Positions 9,689 through 19,767 of a stretch of 64,000 nt of DNA are shown here, one piece after another. A model generated the notes under the pieces. That model saw nothing but the letters and a program-made list of their open reading frames with translations, was not told the origin of the DNA and did not search any database. Position 1 is the stretch's first letter; each line of letters begins with the position of its first letter. The DNA is from Eunapius fragilis (Eukaryota > Porifera > Demospongiae > Spongillida > Spongillidae). The position numbers were made by a program, and so were the translations under genes. The stretch lies in assembly GCA_963681505.1 (NCBI GenBank), contig OY811974.1, forward strand, positions 7,432,167 through 7,496,166. The letters run 5' to 3'.

Positions 9689-12588
9689 TTAATTTTTGAT
9701 TTCTAAGTCATTACCTGCTTTCAAGTCACGATCACAAGAAACAAAAAACTCTTGAAGTTGCAATGAATATTGTTTAAGCATTGTATGAACACCACTTGCT
9801 TCTAAACCCTCCACAAATTGGTCCATAGCAGCCTTCACCTTTAATAGGCAATGGTAGTCCGTCATGTACAGAAGTATGACCTCTTTGGATTTAAAGTTCA
9901 TCATTGAAATGGCCTGATGAAAACCACTTTCCTGCAGTGCACCATATGACTCCTGTTGATAAAGGAAAACTGCTCAGAGCTCATCAGCATCATTAGCCAT
10001 TTTAGCCTTAAAAAGAAAGGCACATGATAAATTGTAAAACAGTATATTATCAACACTGTACCTTCTGAACTACTTCCATCAGGTGTGGTTCGGGCATCTC
10101 ACACACATCCACAACAATGGAAGTGCACTTGCCAGAAACAAGATACTCGTAAACACTGCTGTGAAGGAAAGGAAGCCCACATTTTGCCTCACGAACTGCA
10201 TCTATCCACACATCACTCCACCGAACAATCTCAAAGGTGACAGCACATTAACACCACTCCACAGATGAGCAACATCATGATTAATTGAAACAATAATAAA
10301 TACATTAACTTACCATTCCAAGTGTGGAAAAGGTGTGTTCAAAGAAGATTGAATCGTATATTTACTGCTCCCAGACCTGCTATTCAGAGACAAATCAGTT
10401 AGCAAATCTGCAAACAGCTAACCATTAATACCTTTCACAATGGTCATCACTTTGGTCACCATATGTAGGTTGTACAGTCCTGCTGCTCCCTGGCCTTGAG
10501 CCAATCTTAAGTTCCCTACTGCTCCCCGACCTGCCAGTATGATACAAAATTAGTTCGCTAAAGGCAAACAGCTGACCATTAATATCTTTCACATTCGTCA
10601 TCACTTTGGTCACCATATGTAGGCTGTACAGTCCTGCTGCTCCCTGGCCTTGAGCCAATCTTCTGTTCCTTTCTGTTCCCTGACCTGTCAGTACGACACA
10701 AAATTAGTTAGCTAAAGGCAAACAGCTAGCTATAAATACCTTTCACATTCGACATCACTTTGGTCACAATACGTAGGTTGTACAGTCATGCTGTTCCCTG
10801 GCCTTGAGCCAATCTTAATTTCCCTACTGCTCCCCGACCTGTCAGTATGACACAAAATCAGTTAGCTAAAAACAAACAGCTAGTCATTAATACCTTTCAC
10901 ATTCGTCATCACTTTGGTCACCATATGTAGGCTGTACAGTCCTGCTGCTCCCTGGACTTGAGCCAATCTTCTGTTCCTTACTGCTCCCTGACCTGTCAGT
11001 ACGACACAAAATTAGTTAGCTAAAGGCAAACAGCTAGCCATTAATACCTTTCACATTCGACATCACTTTGGTCACAATATGTAGGTTGTACAGTCCTGCT
11101 GCTCCCTGGCCTTGAGCCAATCTTAAGTTCCCTACTGCTCCCCGACCTGTCAGTATGACACAAAATCAGTTAGCTAAAAACAAACAGCTAGTCATTAATA
11201 CCTTTCACATTCGTCATCACTTTGGTCACCATTAGGCTGTACAGTCCTGCTGCTCCCTGGCCTTGAGCTAATCTTCTGCTCCCTACTGCTCCCTGACCTG
11301 CTGGTCAGAGAGAGACAAAGTTAGCAAATCTGCAAACTGCTAACCATTAATACCTTTCACATTCGTCATCACTTTGGTCTCCATATGAAGGCTGTACAGT
11401 CCTGCTGCTCCCTGGCCTTGAGCCAATCTTCTGTTCCTTACTACTCCCTGACCTGTCAGTACGATACAAGATTAGTTAGCTAAAGGCAAACAGCTAGCCA
11501 TTAGTTCGTCATCACTTTGGTCATATGTTGGTTGTACAGTCCTGCTGCTCCCTGGCCTTGAGCTAACCTTCTGTTGAACCCTACTGCTCCATTACCTGCT
11601 GGTCAAAGAGAGACAAAGTTAGCAAATCTGCAAACAGCTAACCATTAATACCGTTCACATTCGTCATCACTTTGGTCAGTCCTTGAACCAATCTTCTGTT
11701 CCTTACTGCTGCTCCCTGAAATTGTTACTAGCTCCCTATTAAAACCAAACGAAATGCAAATTACTGCCACTGCAGTGCTTACATTAAAAAAGTACAAAAC
11801 CAAGCAATATTTGATGCAATGTTGTCTAACAGTTTAGAATATCATTTTCTGCTTGTACTGTATACCTTTACAGTGACACCACTAGATTCCTGTTATCTGG
11901 CAGCAAAAAGCAAAACTAAAACACAATACCTTTCACACTGCTCAATATGATGACAAAGCTCATAAATTGGAAAGCTGCAACCACAAGTCAAACATGTTTC
12001 CATCATCTGGAATGGAATAATATAGTGTTAAAATCAACAGCAATATACAAATAACCTCTTACTCCATGCGGTATGGTGGTTGAAGATAAATTCAAGTCTC
12101 GTTGTAATGGAACTATGTATGTACGCTTGCATCCACAACGCTCTTTAAGAACAGCAGGCGATGACACCACAAAAGATGTAAGTGGTTGTAGCTCCAAACT
12201 ATTTGGCTTACTAACGCACAGCTCAAATCCTCCAGCATCACACAGTTTTGGATAGCTACTAAGCAGAATATCCTTAAACTGCCCAGCACCAATTGTCAAC
12301 TTAGGAAAGTCAATAGACTTCTCTCCAAGGCCAGCCAATAATAAAGCATCCCTTTTCACTGTCTTTTGTGGGAACTATGCATTGTCTACGCTTTGCAAAA
12401 CGATGTCGCCACTCGGGACGTTGTCTACTGATTGTTTTGAGCTTTTTAAACCCTGCAACATCCTCTCGTGCGGATGCCTTTCTTTTAAAACCTCCTCTAG
12501 CTCTACCTATGGCTAGCGCCTCGTACATTCTATTTAAGGCTGCTGTAGCATCACTGCTTGTATCCCCCAACTGACCACCACCGTACAA
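9689..12588 (-). CDS. Multi-exon HECT-type ubiquitin ligase-like gene (G2E3-like family) with repeated exons
   Basis: Read right to left. Exon 1 (12588 to 12063) encodes a basic N-terminus, then AGLGEKSIDFPKL, a Tyr-Pro-Lys-Leu / Gly-Gly-Phe-Glu-Leu segment and TYIVPLQRDLNL, a layout seen in transposon-associated G2E3-like HECT proteins. A one-nucleotide shift near 12360 separates the first 76 codons. A 56-nt intron (12062-12007) leads to an exon (12006-11930) encoding CLTCGCSFPIYELCHHIEQC, a UBZ-like C-x2-C...H-x4-C zinc finger. An array of 99-nt exons follows (11730-10432). Downstream exons (about 10260-10083 and 9960-9690) encode LVSGKCTSIVVDV and AMDQFVEGLEASGVHTML, resembling the HECT C-lobe lead-in. 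No catalytic HECT cysteine context is identifiable. It may be transposon-carried, since an integrase fragment follows on the same strand. Intactness is uncertain. Confidence 0.6.
10432..11730 (-). repeat. ~154-bp tandem repeat = array of duplicated exons
   Basis: About nine units of ~154 bp, each holding one exon and one ~55-nt intron on the minus strand. Clear exons are 10530-10432, 10684-10586, 10838-10740, 10992-10894, 11146-11048, 11297-11202 and 11452-11354: six of 99 nt and one of 96. Acceptors are ...TGACAG or ...GGCAG, and donors are GAAAG|GTATTA. Each exon starts and ends in phase 2, matching the preceding zinc-finger exon, so any number can be spliced in frame. Each adds 33 residues built around KIGSRPGSSRTVQPTYGDQS and ending Asp-Asp-x-Cys-Glu-Arg. 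Units near 11500-11594 and 11652-11728 have lost splice signals. The donor of the 10586 unit is AT instead of GT. Confidence 0.85.
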
Positions 12589-12599
12589 AAGAAAACATT

Positions 12600-13270
12600 T
12601 CGAACTTTAAATACACTTGAATCAATATGCACAAACAATTGAATACTAGTTTTAAAAGTTCTAGCGTGCCTTGGAGAAGACAAAGCAATCCTTTGCACAA
12701 CCTAATAACTCATGCATATGCATTAGCCTAGGTCAGCCTGACCTTCTAATACAACACAAACTAAATCCTCCACGTTGGCATCATGATTACAATATGTAAA
12801 CTTTAACTGCAGCGTTCTTTAAAAACAACTGTAAATGAGAGCAATAAGAATGAAAACAGCTTGAACTATTTGGCAAGAACCACTTATCATTCAATTATTC
12901 AAATGTTGGAGTTACTGTTCCTGTTCTTGTATAAACTCCATACACAACCATACATGCATGAACCGTGTATGTTTTATGAATGCTACCTGAATCCAATGGC
13001 TAAAGTACACTTATGGTTTCAGCTCATCATACATTAACCCTATTGACTTTGAGAGTTCATTCTCCTTTCCAATTATGAGATATGTTTATTGATAACATCC
13101 ATCAATATGCAACTTGCCAGATACAGTTAAAGCATCATGACATAGTGCAAAGCATACAAATCCAACAGGTTGTCAAGGTTCTGTTGCAAAGCATGAAACA
13201 ACTCCATTTGGATCCACCCATCGTAAGGATGCTCTCAGCAGTTCCTGTTGCACCAAATTACCCCTAACCC
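12600..13270. other. Mostly no gene; small integrase-like remnant at 13130-13180
   Basis: No gene is supported between 12600 and 13130. Near 13135-13175 the plus strand CATAGTGCAAAGCATACAAA matches, with few changes, the integrase exon at 9620-9650 and on the minus strand reads LDLYALHYVM. This is a second, tiny remnant of the same integrase-like transposase family. Confidence 0.6.
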
Positions 13271-13957
13271 TTAGCAGTTCATAACCATAAATTCACAGAT
13301 TCCAAAGCCATCGTTGCATAAATGGCCCAACAGCTGGACCATCATGTTCTCTTTTTCCAATATGTGAGAGAAGCCCTCCGAGTCCACCCCACTTTTGGTA
13401 TGAGTCTGCGCTGTCGTGTTGGGTTTTGGACCTTCATCATAGTCTAGAAGCTGGAAAGAAGAGAGCATAGAAGTATTTTTGTCAGGCTCAGCATTGATTT
13501 TGTGGTGTTCAGTCACGGTTGTTTTATTTGTTTGTGTGTTTTTATCATTTGTGTGTACGTTTGTTAAGTCTATCCATGTGATCATTCGTTTATATTTTTT
13601 GCCTGTAGTAAGTATATATTCACATGGTTCCATATAGGCTTCGGGTATGTTTCTGTGGCGGACGTATATTGTTTGACAAGCCTTGTTTCTGGCTGTATCT
13701 TTGCTTATAAGAATGCTAGGGTGCTCCGGGATTCGTGGCGGAAACCATCGGATCCTTTTGAACCCTATTTGTACGCCAAAGCCATGTAGGCGTGACTGCC
13801 ACGTGCTCGAGTCTTTGCTATCAGAAAAATCAATGCTTCTTTTTTCTGTAATAGAGGTCCAGGTCATTCTTTTTGTGCATGTATATAAATTTAGTACGTT
13901 CCTTTTTTGGCTGATAGGTACATTAAATACATACGTCATCGCCAGTTCTAACAGCAT
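13271..13957 (-). CDS. Uncharacterised 228-codon frame, probably retroelement-derived
   Basis: The minus-strand frame is open for 228 codons and probably continues upstream, since Asp-Lys-Glu-Arg-Trp-Gln-Val-Trp is readable just before the first methionine. It is rich in aromatic and basic residues in the first 130 residues (for example a Trp-Phe-Pro-Pro-Arg-Ile-Pro segment). A Thr/Asn-rich low-complexity part follows (residues ~140-185). I do not recognise a domain. It lies directly downstream of a hammerhead-like motif on the same strand, which would suit a Penelope-like or similar retroelement, but this is inference. Confidence 0.35.
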   Translation of the reverse strand: MLLELAMTYVFNVPISQKRNVLNLYTCTKRMTWTSITEKRSIDFSDSKDSSTWQSRLHGFGVQIGFKRIRWFPPRIPEHPSILISKDTARNKACQTIYVRHRNIPEAYMEPCEYILTTGKKYKRMITWIDLTNVHTNDKNTQTNKTTVTEHHKINAEPDKNTSMLSSFQLLDYDEGPKPNTTAQTHTKSGVDSEGFSHILEKENMMVQLLGHLCNDGFGICEFMVMNC

Positions 13958-14005
13958 CCGTATCCATACTTGCCATCTTTCTTTGTCACTCAGTTTTTTC
14001 CACGA

Positions 14006-14053
14006 ATCACGACTGTTTCGGGAGGCACAAAGTCAGTCCCTTCTTCAGGTGAT
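14006..14053 (-). ncRNA. Hammerhead-like ribozyme motif (minus strand)
   Basis: On the minus strand: ATCAC (14053-14049), then CTGAAGA (14048-14042, fits the CUGANGA core), a GGGA...TCCC stem II, GAAA (14019-14016), a one-to-two nucleotide cap, GTC (14013-14011, a valid NUH cleavage triplet) and GTGAT (14010-14006), which pairs with the first ATCAC as stem I. An unpaired A follows CUGAAGA where a canonical 10.1-11.1 pair would sit, so activity is uncertain. Very short stem III is known for hammerheads of Penelope-like elements. Confidence 0.35.
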
Positions 14054-14198
14054 GGAAAATGGCAGAAACGAGCACATTTGGGTTTAAGTAGTGGTTTCCG
14101 GTCTGGTTAATTGGAACGTTTAGCGCAATAAATTGAAATTGCAATAATTGTCTGTCGGATGTCATAGTGTTCTTGTGTCTGCTTGTTTGCGAATGTTT

Positions 14199-14402
14199 TT
14201 AGGGTAGTCTGCTGGGATGCTGCAATGTTGGTATAAGTGTTGAAGGTTGGCTATCCTTTGGTAGTGTACGTGGTGTCTGTTTTTTCAGTCTTGCTCTGAC
14301 CAGCAGGTTGCCTAGCGATGGATTCTTTTTTAGAGCAATGCGGGGAGGCTCTAGTCTGGGGACCCTAGCATGATGTAGGGTCTGGAACCACGCGTATACC
14401 AA
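14199..14402 (-). pseudogene. Reverse-transcriptase-element C-terminal fragment (tentative)
   Basis: The minus-strand frame reads PSLGNLLVRARLKK after a Pro-Pro-Arg-Ile segment. This pattern resembles the segment after the thumb in Penelope-like and related reverse transcriptases (N-L-x-x-L-L-V-R-A-R/K-L). Only 67 codons are open and neither the palm motif YxDD nor a GIY-YIG domain is visible. The hammerhead-like motif lies just downstream on the same strand. Assignment is tentative. Confidence 0.3.
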
Positions 14403-14649
14403 ACTTGTTCTGATTACTTTTTGTTATTTGTGTATGTTTATATGATATTCATGATCCGCAAAACCACACTCTCACGTGAATCTAATCAACAAGGGCCAAG
14501 GTGATTGATGTTGATTAGATTCACGTGAGAGTGTGGTTTTGCGGATCATGAATATCATATAAACATACACAAATAACAAAAAGTAATCAGAACAAGTTTG
14601 GTATGCGCGTGGTTCCAGACCCTACATCATGCTAGGGTCCCCAGACTAG
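14351..14649. repeat. Near-perfect 140-bp inverted repeat with 19-nt loop
   Basis: The left arm 14351-14490 and the right arm 14510-14649 are reverse complements over 140 bp with essentially one mismatch (TATACC versus TATGCG context near 14394/14605). The loop 14491-14509 is 19 nt. The arm includes the start of the RT-like fragment. No target duplications or transposon ends are obvious at the arm ends. Confidence 0.9.
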
Positions 14650-14963
14650 GGAGGCTCAGGATACAGTTCGTTTAACAGCGGATCTTGTTTAAAGTTTTAC
14701 CAGATCTGGTTTAGTGCTTCCCGGACTCGGGGGATGTGGGTAGGTACTTCAAGATTTTTTGAAATCGTGTTTGATTATCATCAAAAAGAGCAATACAAAT
14801 GCTGCAGAATGACACCTTAAGCATGATATTTGGTTTAGTATATCAAAAGTTACAGCGTTCCAAACACTGCATTTTAAGTGAACGGTACTATATGCACAGT
14901 CATAGAAAAAAATTGTGACGGTTTATGTTCTCTTTACTGCAGCTATTGTACCACTCAATATTA

Positions 14964-16053
14964 TTATGACAGAATATAACTACATGTAGGGTACACATAT
15001 ATATGCATACAAATGAGATTAAATAACATTTGCAGGTCATAGTCGACTAAGAACTCATAAACGGTCATTGTAACATGTCCATCCTGATTTTCATCGTGTT
15101 TCCAGTAGGTAGCAGTAACTTTTGGCATACTTGACCTTTTGGAACACTTTACTGATAAGACATGACCTTGGTAAAGGACATTTTGGTTGTCTACAAACCA
15201 CATATGTTCAAAGTGAAATCCAATAATTATGGCTGGATTAGTGAGTATTGCAGTAATGGTGCTTCTCTGATTATCCTGTAGTTCTGGGAACTTCATGCAG
15301 CTGGGCCTTTCCATCAGCCACATCCTGCAGTTTTTTTTGCAGTTTTCTTCTGAATGGGTTATTTCACACCATCTACTTGTTTGCTTCAACAATACGCTTT
15401 CAGTTTTCAAATGTTTTATGGCAGCATCTTTCTGAGCCATCTTTTTCTTAAGATCCCTTAATTGTGAGCGAAGGTTGCTTTCAATTCTTAATTTTCTACT
15501 CAAAGCCTGTTGTTGTTTGGGATTGTCATGCTTTCTGTTAAAATATAGTTTGAAACTTTTGCTTCAGTACGTTCTTTGAAATCCAAATCTCTTTTACTTT
15601 CAATTGTCTGCGTAGACATTGTTCACAGTGGGTCCTTAGCTTCTGTGAGATGGAACTACTTGGCTTGTCAACTACTGGACACAATGAGGTAGAAGTATGA
15701 GGTGCTGAAAGGATTTGAGTTGGAAGGATGAATTGCTCATCTAAGAGCTTAATCATGGCATCCCAATTCCGATCTAGATGCTTGTTGATTGTTTTTATTG
15801 TGTCTGTGAAACGTTGTATTGACCTCTGTAAGGCATCCATGTTCACAAATGCTCCAGCTTGTAGAGAAGCCACTTTTTTGGCAGTGCCTGAAATGCTTCT
15901 ATTTGTGTTATTTGTATATAGGTACATCACCAATCCTTTTCTTAGTACTGCAGCCTGTAGAATATTGTCATCACTCATATCACTTCTGAATTCTTCAAGA
16001 TGCTTGATAAAATCAGCAGCAGTCTTCATCCTAATGTACAAAATGACACACAT
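14964..16053 (-). CDS. Transposon-type protein of unknown function, coiled coil plus C-terminal domain, one frameshift
   Basis: Two minus-strand frames (16053-15538 and 15503-14964) join into about 355 codons if one T is removed from a T4 run near 15541. The first part is helical. At the join is a basic heptad-like coiled coil (LRSQLRDLKKKMAQKDAAIKHL). The C-terminal ~110 residues contain CMKFPELQDNQRS, HMWFVDNQNVLYQGHVLS, an Ala-Thr-Tyr-Trp segment and EFLVDYDL. I recall this Trp-x-Val...Tyr-x-Gly...EFLVDY layout from multi-copy uncharacterised proteins of sponges and cnidarians, but know no function. A Tudor/chromo-like barrel is a guess. Confidence 0.4.
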
Positions 16054-16359
16054 TTGACGATTTGTTTACAACGTCTACATATATTTTTACTTTGTGACCG
16101 TAAAGTAAGTCAAAATAATTGGCCTGGGGACTAGGCTTGAAATGATAACCTTGTTTAAAAAGTACCTTGGGCATCGGTTGTAAATTACAGAATTCTAATC
16201 CCTAGTACTGTTGCATCAGCCATGAAAGAATCTCAACTAAATAGTTGCGCCGCTCGAAGATTAAGGTACGCTCTAATTAGAGTTATAATGTGCTCGATCG
16301 TTAGACACATAAAACTATTTTCCACTGTTTTATAAGTTACAGAAACTAGTTTTAAAAAA

Positions 16360-16910
16360 GTGCTTGTTACACTTTACAACTCAATATAAATCTACTGCTC
16401 CAACCCAGTATCTCAAACTCCACCCACTACTGCTACCCGTCAAACTCCACCCATTGCTCAACTCCTCAAGCTCCACCTACTGTTCACCTTCAAACTTCAT
16501 CCACTACTCAACGATCTCAAGCTCCACCTACTGTTCACCTTCAAACTCCATCAACTATCTCAAGCCCTACTTTCAACTGGACTCCTCTCTACTCCTAATA
16601 TAAACTTTTAAATCATCAAGCAATTGATTATTCAATTTATTTCTATCTTGTGTATTATATTACATTTTCTTTAAACTGTTCCATTTCTCCTTTTTTCCAT
16701 TTCCAATTTTCCACTTGAGGCCTGTTCTTTTTTGTCTTTCTAATAAAAATACTTTCCTTTTTTCAACTTCTAATTTTCCACCTTATGTCCCTTCTCTCTA
16801 AAATTTTTTTTTTCTTTTCTCCATTTCTAATTTTCCACTTCTCTTCCCCATTTTTTTTCTCTTTCCTTTTTTCTCCCTCCCCTAAGTGTATAATTCTCTT
16901 ATATTTATAT
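16360..16910. repeat. Pyrimidine-rich low complexity with short imperfect repeats
   Basis: From 16400 to 16570 a CTCCACC/CACTACTG-type phrase recurs (for example AAGCTCCACCTACTGTTCAC at about 16469 and 16515). From 16690 to 16890 the plus strand is CT/TTTCC-rich with repeated TCCATTTC-AATTTTCCAC phrases. No gene is supported. Confidence 0.65.
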
Positions 16911-16935
16911 AAGATGCTTTGATTGCATTTGTAAT

Positions 16936-16979
16936 TTGTCACTGATGAAGGGCTTTATTGACCGAAACATGTATGACAA
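16936..16979 (+). ncRNA. Hammerhead-like ribozyme motif (plus strand)
   Basis: TTGTCA (16936-16941) is followed by the core CTGATGA (16942-16948), a short stem II bracketed by GG and CC, GAAA (16964-16967), CAT, the cleavage-type triplet GTA (16971-16973) and TGACAA (16974-16979). The last pairs with the first six bases as stem I. Stem II contains a mismatch and an extra A after the core. The layout is the same as the minus-strand motif near 14030. No element body is recognised next to it. Confidence 0.35.
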
Positions 16980-17190
16980 GAATTAAATTTTTTTTTTCAA
17001 ATTCTTCTGTCATAATTCTACACACATCTGTGCACTGTCCACTCTCATGGCAACTGGGTACTCCAGTTGCAATATTCGTAAGGCCGCAGGGACCTACCTT
17101 CTCTGTAAATCATTAAAGTCTGTTCACATAATCAAGTGCATTATCGATGTCTCTCGTCAGACTGCAGCCAGTGATCTGGCAGCCCAACAT

Positions 17191-17410
17191 CACCATGGTC
17201 AAGGAGTGCATCCATCGATTACAAAAGATGCGTGTAATAGAAAGCATGCACTATCCAATTCTTATGTAACTAAAACAATTCTCTATGAGAAAGGTGGTGA
17301 GGGAAAAAGTCGTAGTCCTATATTTAGCCCATTTGTAGCGTATACTATGTTCGTGTGCTTAATATAGGACTATGACATTTTCCATTACTATTACAGACCC
17401 CTGTTTCCTT
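17191..17410 (+). repeat. First copy of a 220-bp direct duplication
   Basis: The sequence from CACCATGGTCAAGGAGTGCA at 17191 to CCCTGTTTCCTTGG at about 17412 recurs at 17851-18072 with about 95% identity, offset by 660 bp. The right half contains a truncated copy of the ATTCTCTATGAGAAAGGTGG MITE. Confidence 0.85.
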
Positions 17411-17599
17411 GGTTTTTACGTGTCGATGTCTGCGAAAAAATCACTGCGCGCTATTCCCTATATACTCACGTGTACTGGTATGCAAATTTGTAATCAGTCA
17501 CTACAGTGTGCTTGCTTGTTTTGAACATTAAGAATTACTCTTACGTTTGCTCTTAAAGGGCAATGGACTAGATGAAAGATTCAACCAAAGTCCTCACAA

Positions 17600-17929
17600 A
17601 TGCTGGTTAAGTTCATTTCTGAGAAGAGAAGTATGTGGGATGACTTGTTGGGCACATGCATCTATGCATACAACATATCAGTCCATGAGTCAACCTCATT
17701 TACACCTTTTGAGGTGATGTTTGGCCGTAAAGCTGTACTGCCAATAGATGTTAATATGGACATTGCCAGTCAATACATCAACGATTATTCAGAAGCTGAA
17801 CCAATGGTGTCAGTGATTGAAAGATTAATTGAAAAGCGTCTTAAAACCCTCACCATGGTCAAAGAGTGCATCCATCGATTACAAAAGATGCATGTAATAG
17901 AAAGCATGCACTATCCAATTCTTATGTAA
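17600..17929 (+). pseudogene. Ty3-type retrotransposon integrase C-terminal fragment
   Basis: The frame encodes a Trp-Asp-Asp-Leu-Leu-Gly-Thr segment, AYNISVHESTSFTPFEVMFG and a Pro-Ile-Asp-Val-Asn-Met segment, the end of the integrase core in Ty3-like retrotransposons (the FTPFEVMFGR block). The upstream catalytic D-D-E residues are missing, and the frame then runs into the duplicated 17851 repeat rather than a normal integrase C-terminus. It is a truncated remnant interrupted by repeat DNA. Confidence 0.8.
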
Positions 17930-17936
17930 CTAAAAC

Positions 17937-18130
17937 AATTCTCTATGAGAAAGGTGGTGAGGGAAAAAGTCGTAGTCCTTGATTTAGCCCGTTTGTAGCG
18001 TATACTATGTTCGTGTGCTGAATATAGGACTATGACATTTTCCCTTACTATTACAGACCCCTGTTTCCTTGCTTTTTACACCACCGTTGCCTTCAAATCC
18101 TATATCTCACCAACTTTCTCATAGAGAATG
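17937..18130. mobile_element. Foldback MITE, family of three
   Basis: The left end ATTCTCTATGAGAAAGGTGG and the right end CCAACTTTCTCATAGAGAAT are inverted repeats. Internally a TAGTCCT...ATAGGACTA inverted pair is also present. A truncated copy lies at 17278-17412 and a longer, more complete one at 19457-19742. The element has no coding capacity. Confidence 0.75.
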
Positions 18131-18389
18131 TTTTTAGTTACTAGTTTTTTATCCTCATATCTAATTTTACATCTTACACTGACCGTATACGTGTATTTCA
18201 TTGTAAATCATATGCTACTGCTCCTGCAGTTTTCTGATTTGGTTATCGAAAATTCTAAACTCATCAGGATTCTGCCTTGTAATGGTACGAGTAGCGTTTA
18301 GTACGGCCCAAATATAACAATACAGTTACTGAAATATACAATCGACTATTTGATCACAGTAGGCACTCCTCCGGCCTATTCTGAAGCTA

Positions 18390-18860
18390 TTGGTGAAATT
18401 TCCAATCTTTAGATGTGTTCCCATCCCAAGTTATGCGTGGTCAAGAAGAAGGAGGAAGAGGATAATTCCGGGACTGGGTACGAGGACGGGCAGTACCCTT
18501 TTGTTCTCTACGTCAATTACCGTCACGAGCAGACGCCCGCTACTGTTGAGGATCAGCAATGCACCGAACGCGGAAGGACTCTAACTTGTCGATCGTCTCG
18601 ATTATGGAGATATTCGGCCTAATTATACGTGAATGTTGCCACGGGAACGCTTCAACATAGCACTCCGCATTACGTAATGATTACGTATGTCAGTTTCATG
18701 CTTTTTTTCATGTATCTGATACCTGAAGATGTTCTTCTAGGAGATTCTAAAGCGATTGGTATCATTTGCGCTCTTTAAAACCATTCCTATCCCCGGGTTA
18801 TGCTCACCTGAGAAGAAGACGACAACGACGACGACGACGGAGGTTATGAATTGGCCTGGG
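18390..18860 (+). repeat. Dispersed repeat with (GAA/GAC)-type tail, two local copies
   Basis: A phrase meaning roughly 'ATTGGTGAAATTTCCAATCT ... TTATGCGTGG' followed by GAAGAAG-type repeats occurs at 18390-18460. It recurs in diverged form at 18750-18840 (ending in GACGACGACG) and at 24100-24205 (ending in (GAACAA)n). No gene is supported. Confidence 0.65.
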
Positions 18861-19456
18861 GACAATAAAAAACAACACGCACAGCGAAACCGTTTAATCG
18901 ACACGGTAACGTCTCATCACGTGACCTTACCCGTCTCTTTCATGTAGGCGGATATCGTTGAAATCAATTTCAACGGGCCGTCTGTGGACTGGCTCAGAGA
19001 GTGGACGGTAACTTCTCTTTCCCCGTACACGTCATTTATACGCTATAATCCGTCACTTCGGTAAATCGACGGTTAAAGAGGTTCGCTTTTTACCGTGTCG
19101 TACCGTCGGTACGTTAGGTTGGGTTTGAGGCAACCGCGCCGCTTATATCCATGCAGCACCACACCATCACATGCCCCTTTCTCAGATTCTGAAGCAGTTT
19201 TGAAAAAGTCATTATACAAATACACAGGCATGTACGAAAGCTAGGTCTCTGTACGTATTGATGTACAAAACAACTGTACTAGTAGGATTCTGTCCTGTTG
19301 AAAGATATGATTATAGGATGAGAACCACACGAAGTACTTGCTTTTAAAAACATAATTGCAGTTATTGATGACACGGGCGTGAAGGTTTAGATAAAGGGGT
19401 GATGTAGACATTTTTCTATTTCATACATATTATACGCATATTACAATTTCCATTAT
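18861..19456. other. No supported gene
   Basis: I see no domain-bearing frame or repeat here apart from a short GTTGAAAT/ATTTCAAC hairpin near 18957. Confidence 0.5.
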
Positions 19457-19742
19457 ACAAGTAAATAAAAAACATTCTCTATGAGAAAGTTGGTGGCATA
19501 TAGGATTTGAAGGCAATGGTGGTGTAAAAAAGGGTATAATAATAATAAGGGAAAATGGAATAGTCCTATATTTAGCACGCGAACAACATACTATATCCTA
19601 CATATAGAAATGTGCTAAGTATAGGACTATTCCATTTTCCCTTATTATTAAACCAATGTTTCCTTCCTTTTTACACCACCATTGCCTTCAAATCCTATAT
19701 GCCACCAACTTTCTCATAGAGAATGTTATTTTATTTACTTGT
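19457..19742. mobile_element. 286-bp foldback MITE
   Basis: Nearly the whole stretch is one imperfect palindrome. The left arm starts ACAAGTAAATAAAAAACATT and the right arm ends in its reverse complement. The inner arms around TAGTCCTATATTTAGCAC and GTGCTAAGTATAGGACTA also pair, leaving about 30 nt at the centre. It shares TIR and inner sequence with 17937-18130 and 17278-17412. There is no coding capacity, and the RNA would form a long hairpin. Confidence 0.8.
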
Positions 19743-19767
19743 TTCATTGATTTTTATTCATACCCGA

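Noticed and set aside
9437..9905. Single fusion protein joining the HECT-like exon to the integrase-like exon
   Set aside because: The donor after the HECT-like exon (phase 1) and the acceptor before the integrase exon (phase 0) do not agree; joining gives a stop. Two adjacent genes or fragments fit better.
10432..11730. CRISPR-like array (regular ~154-bp period)
   Set aside because: Period and identity fit tandem duplication; there are no short repeats with unique spacers, and splice signals explain the structure in a eukaryotic context.
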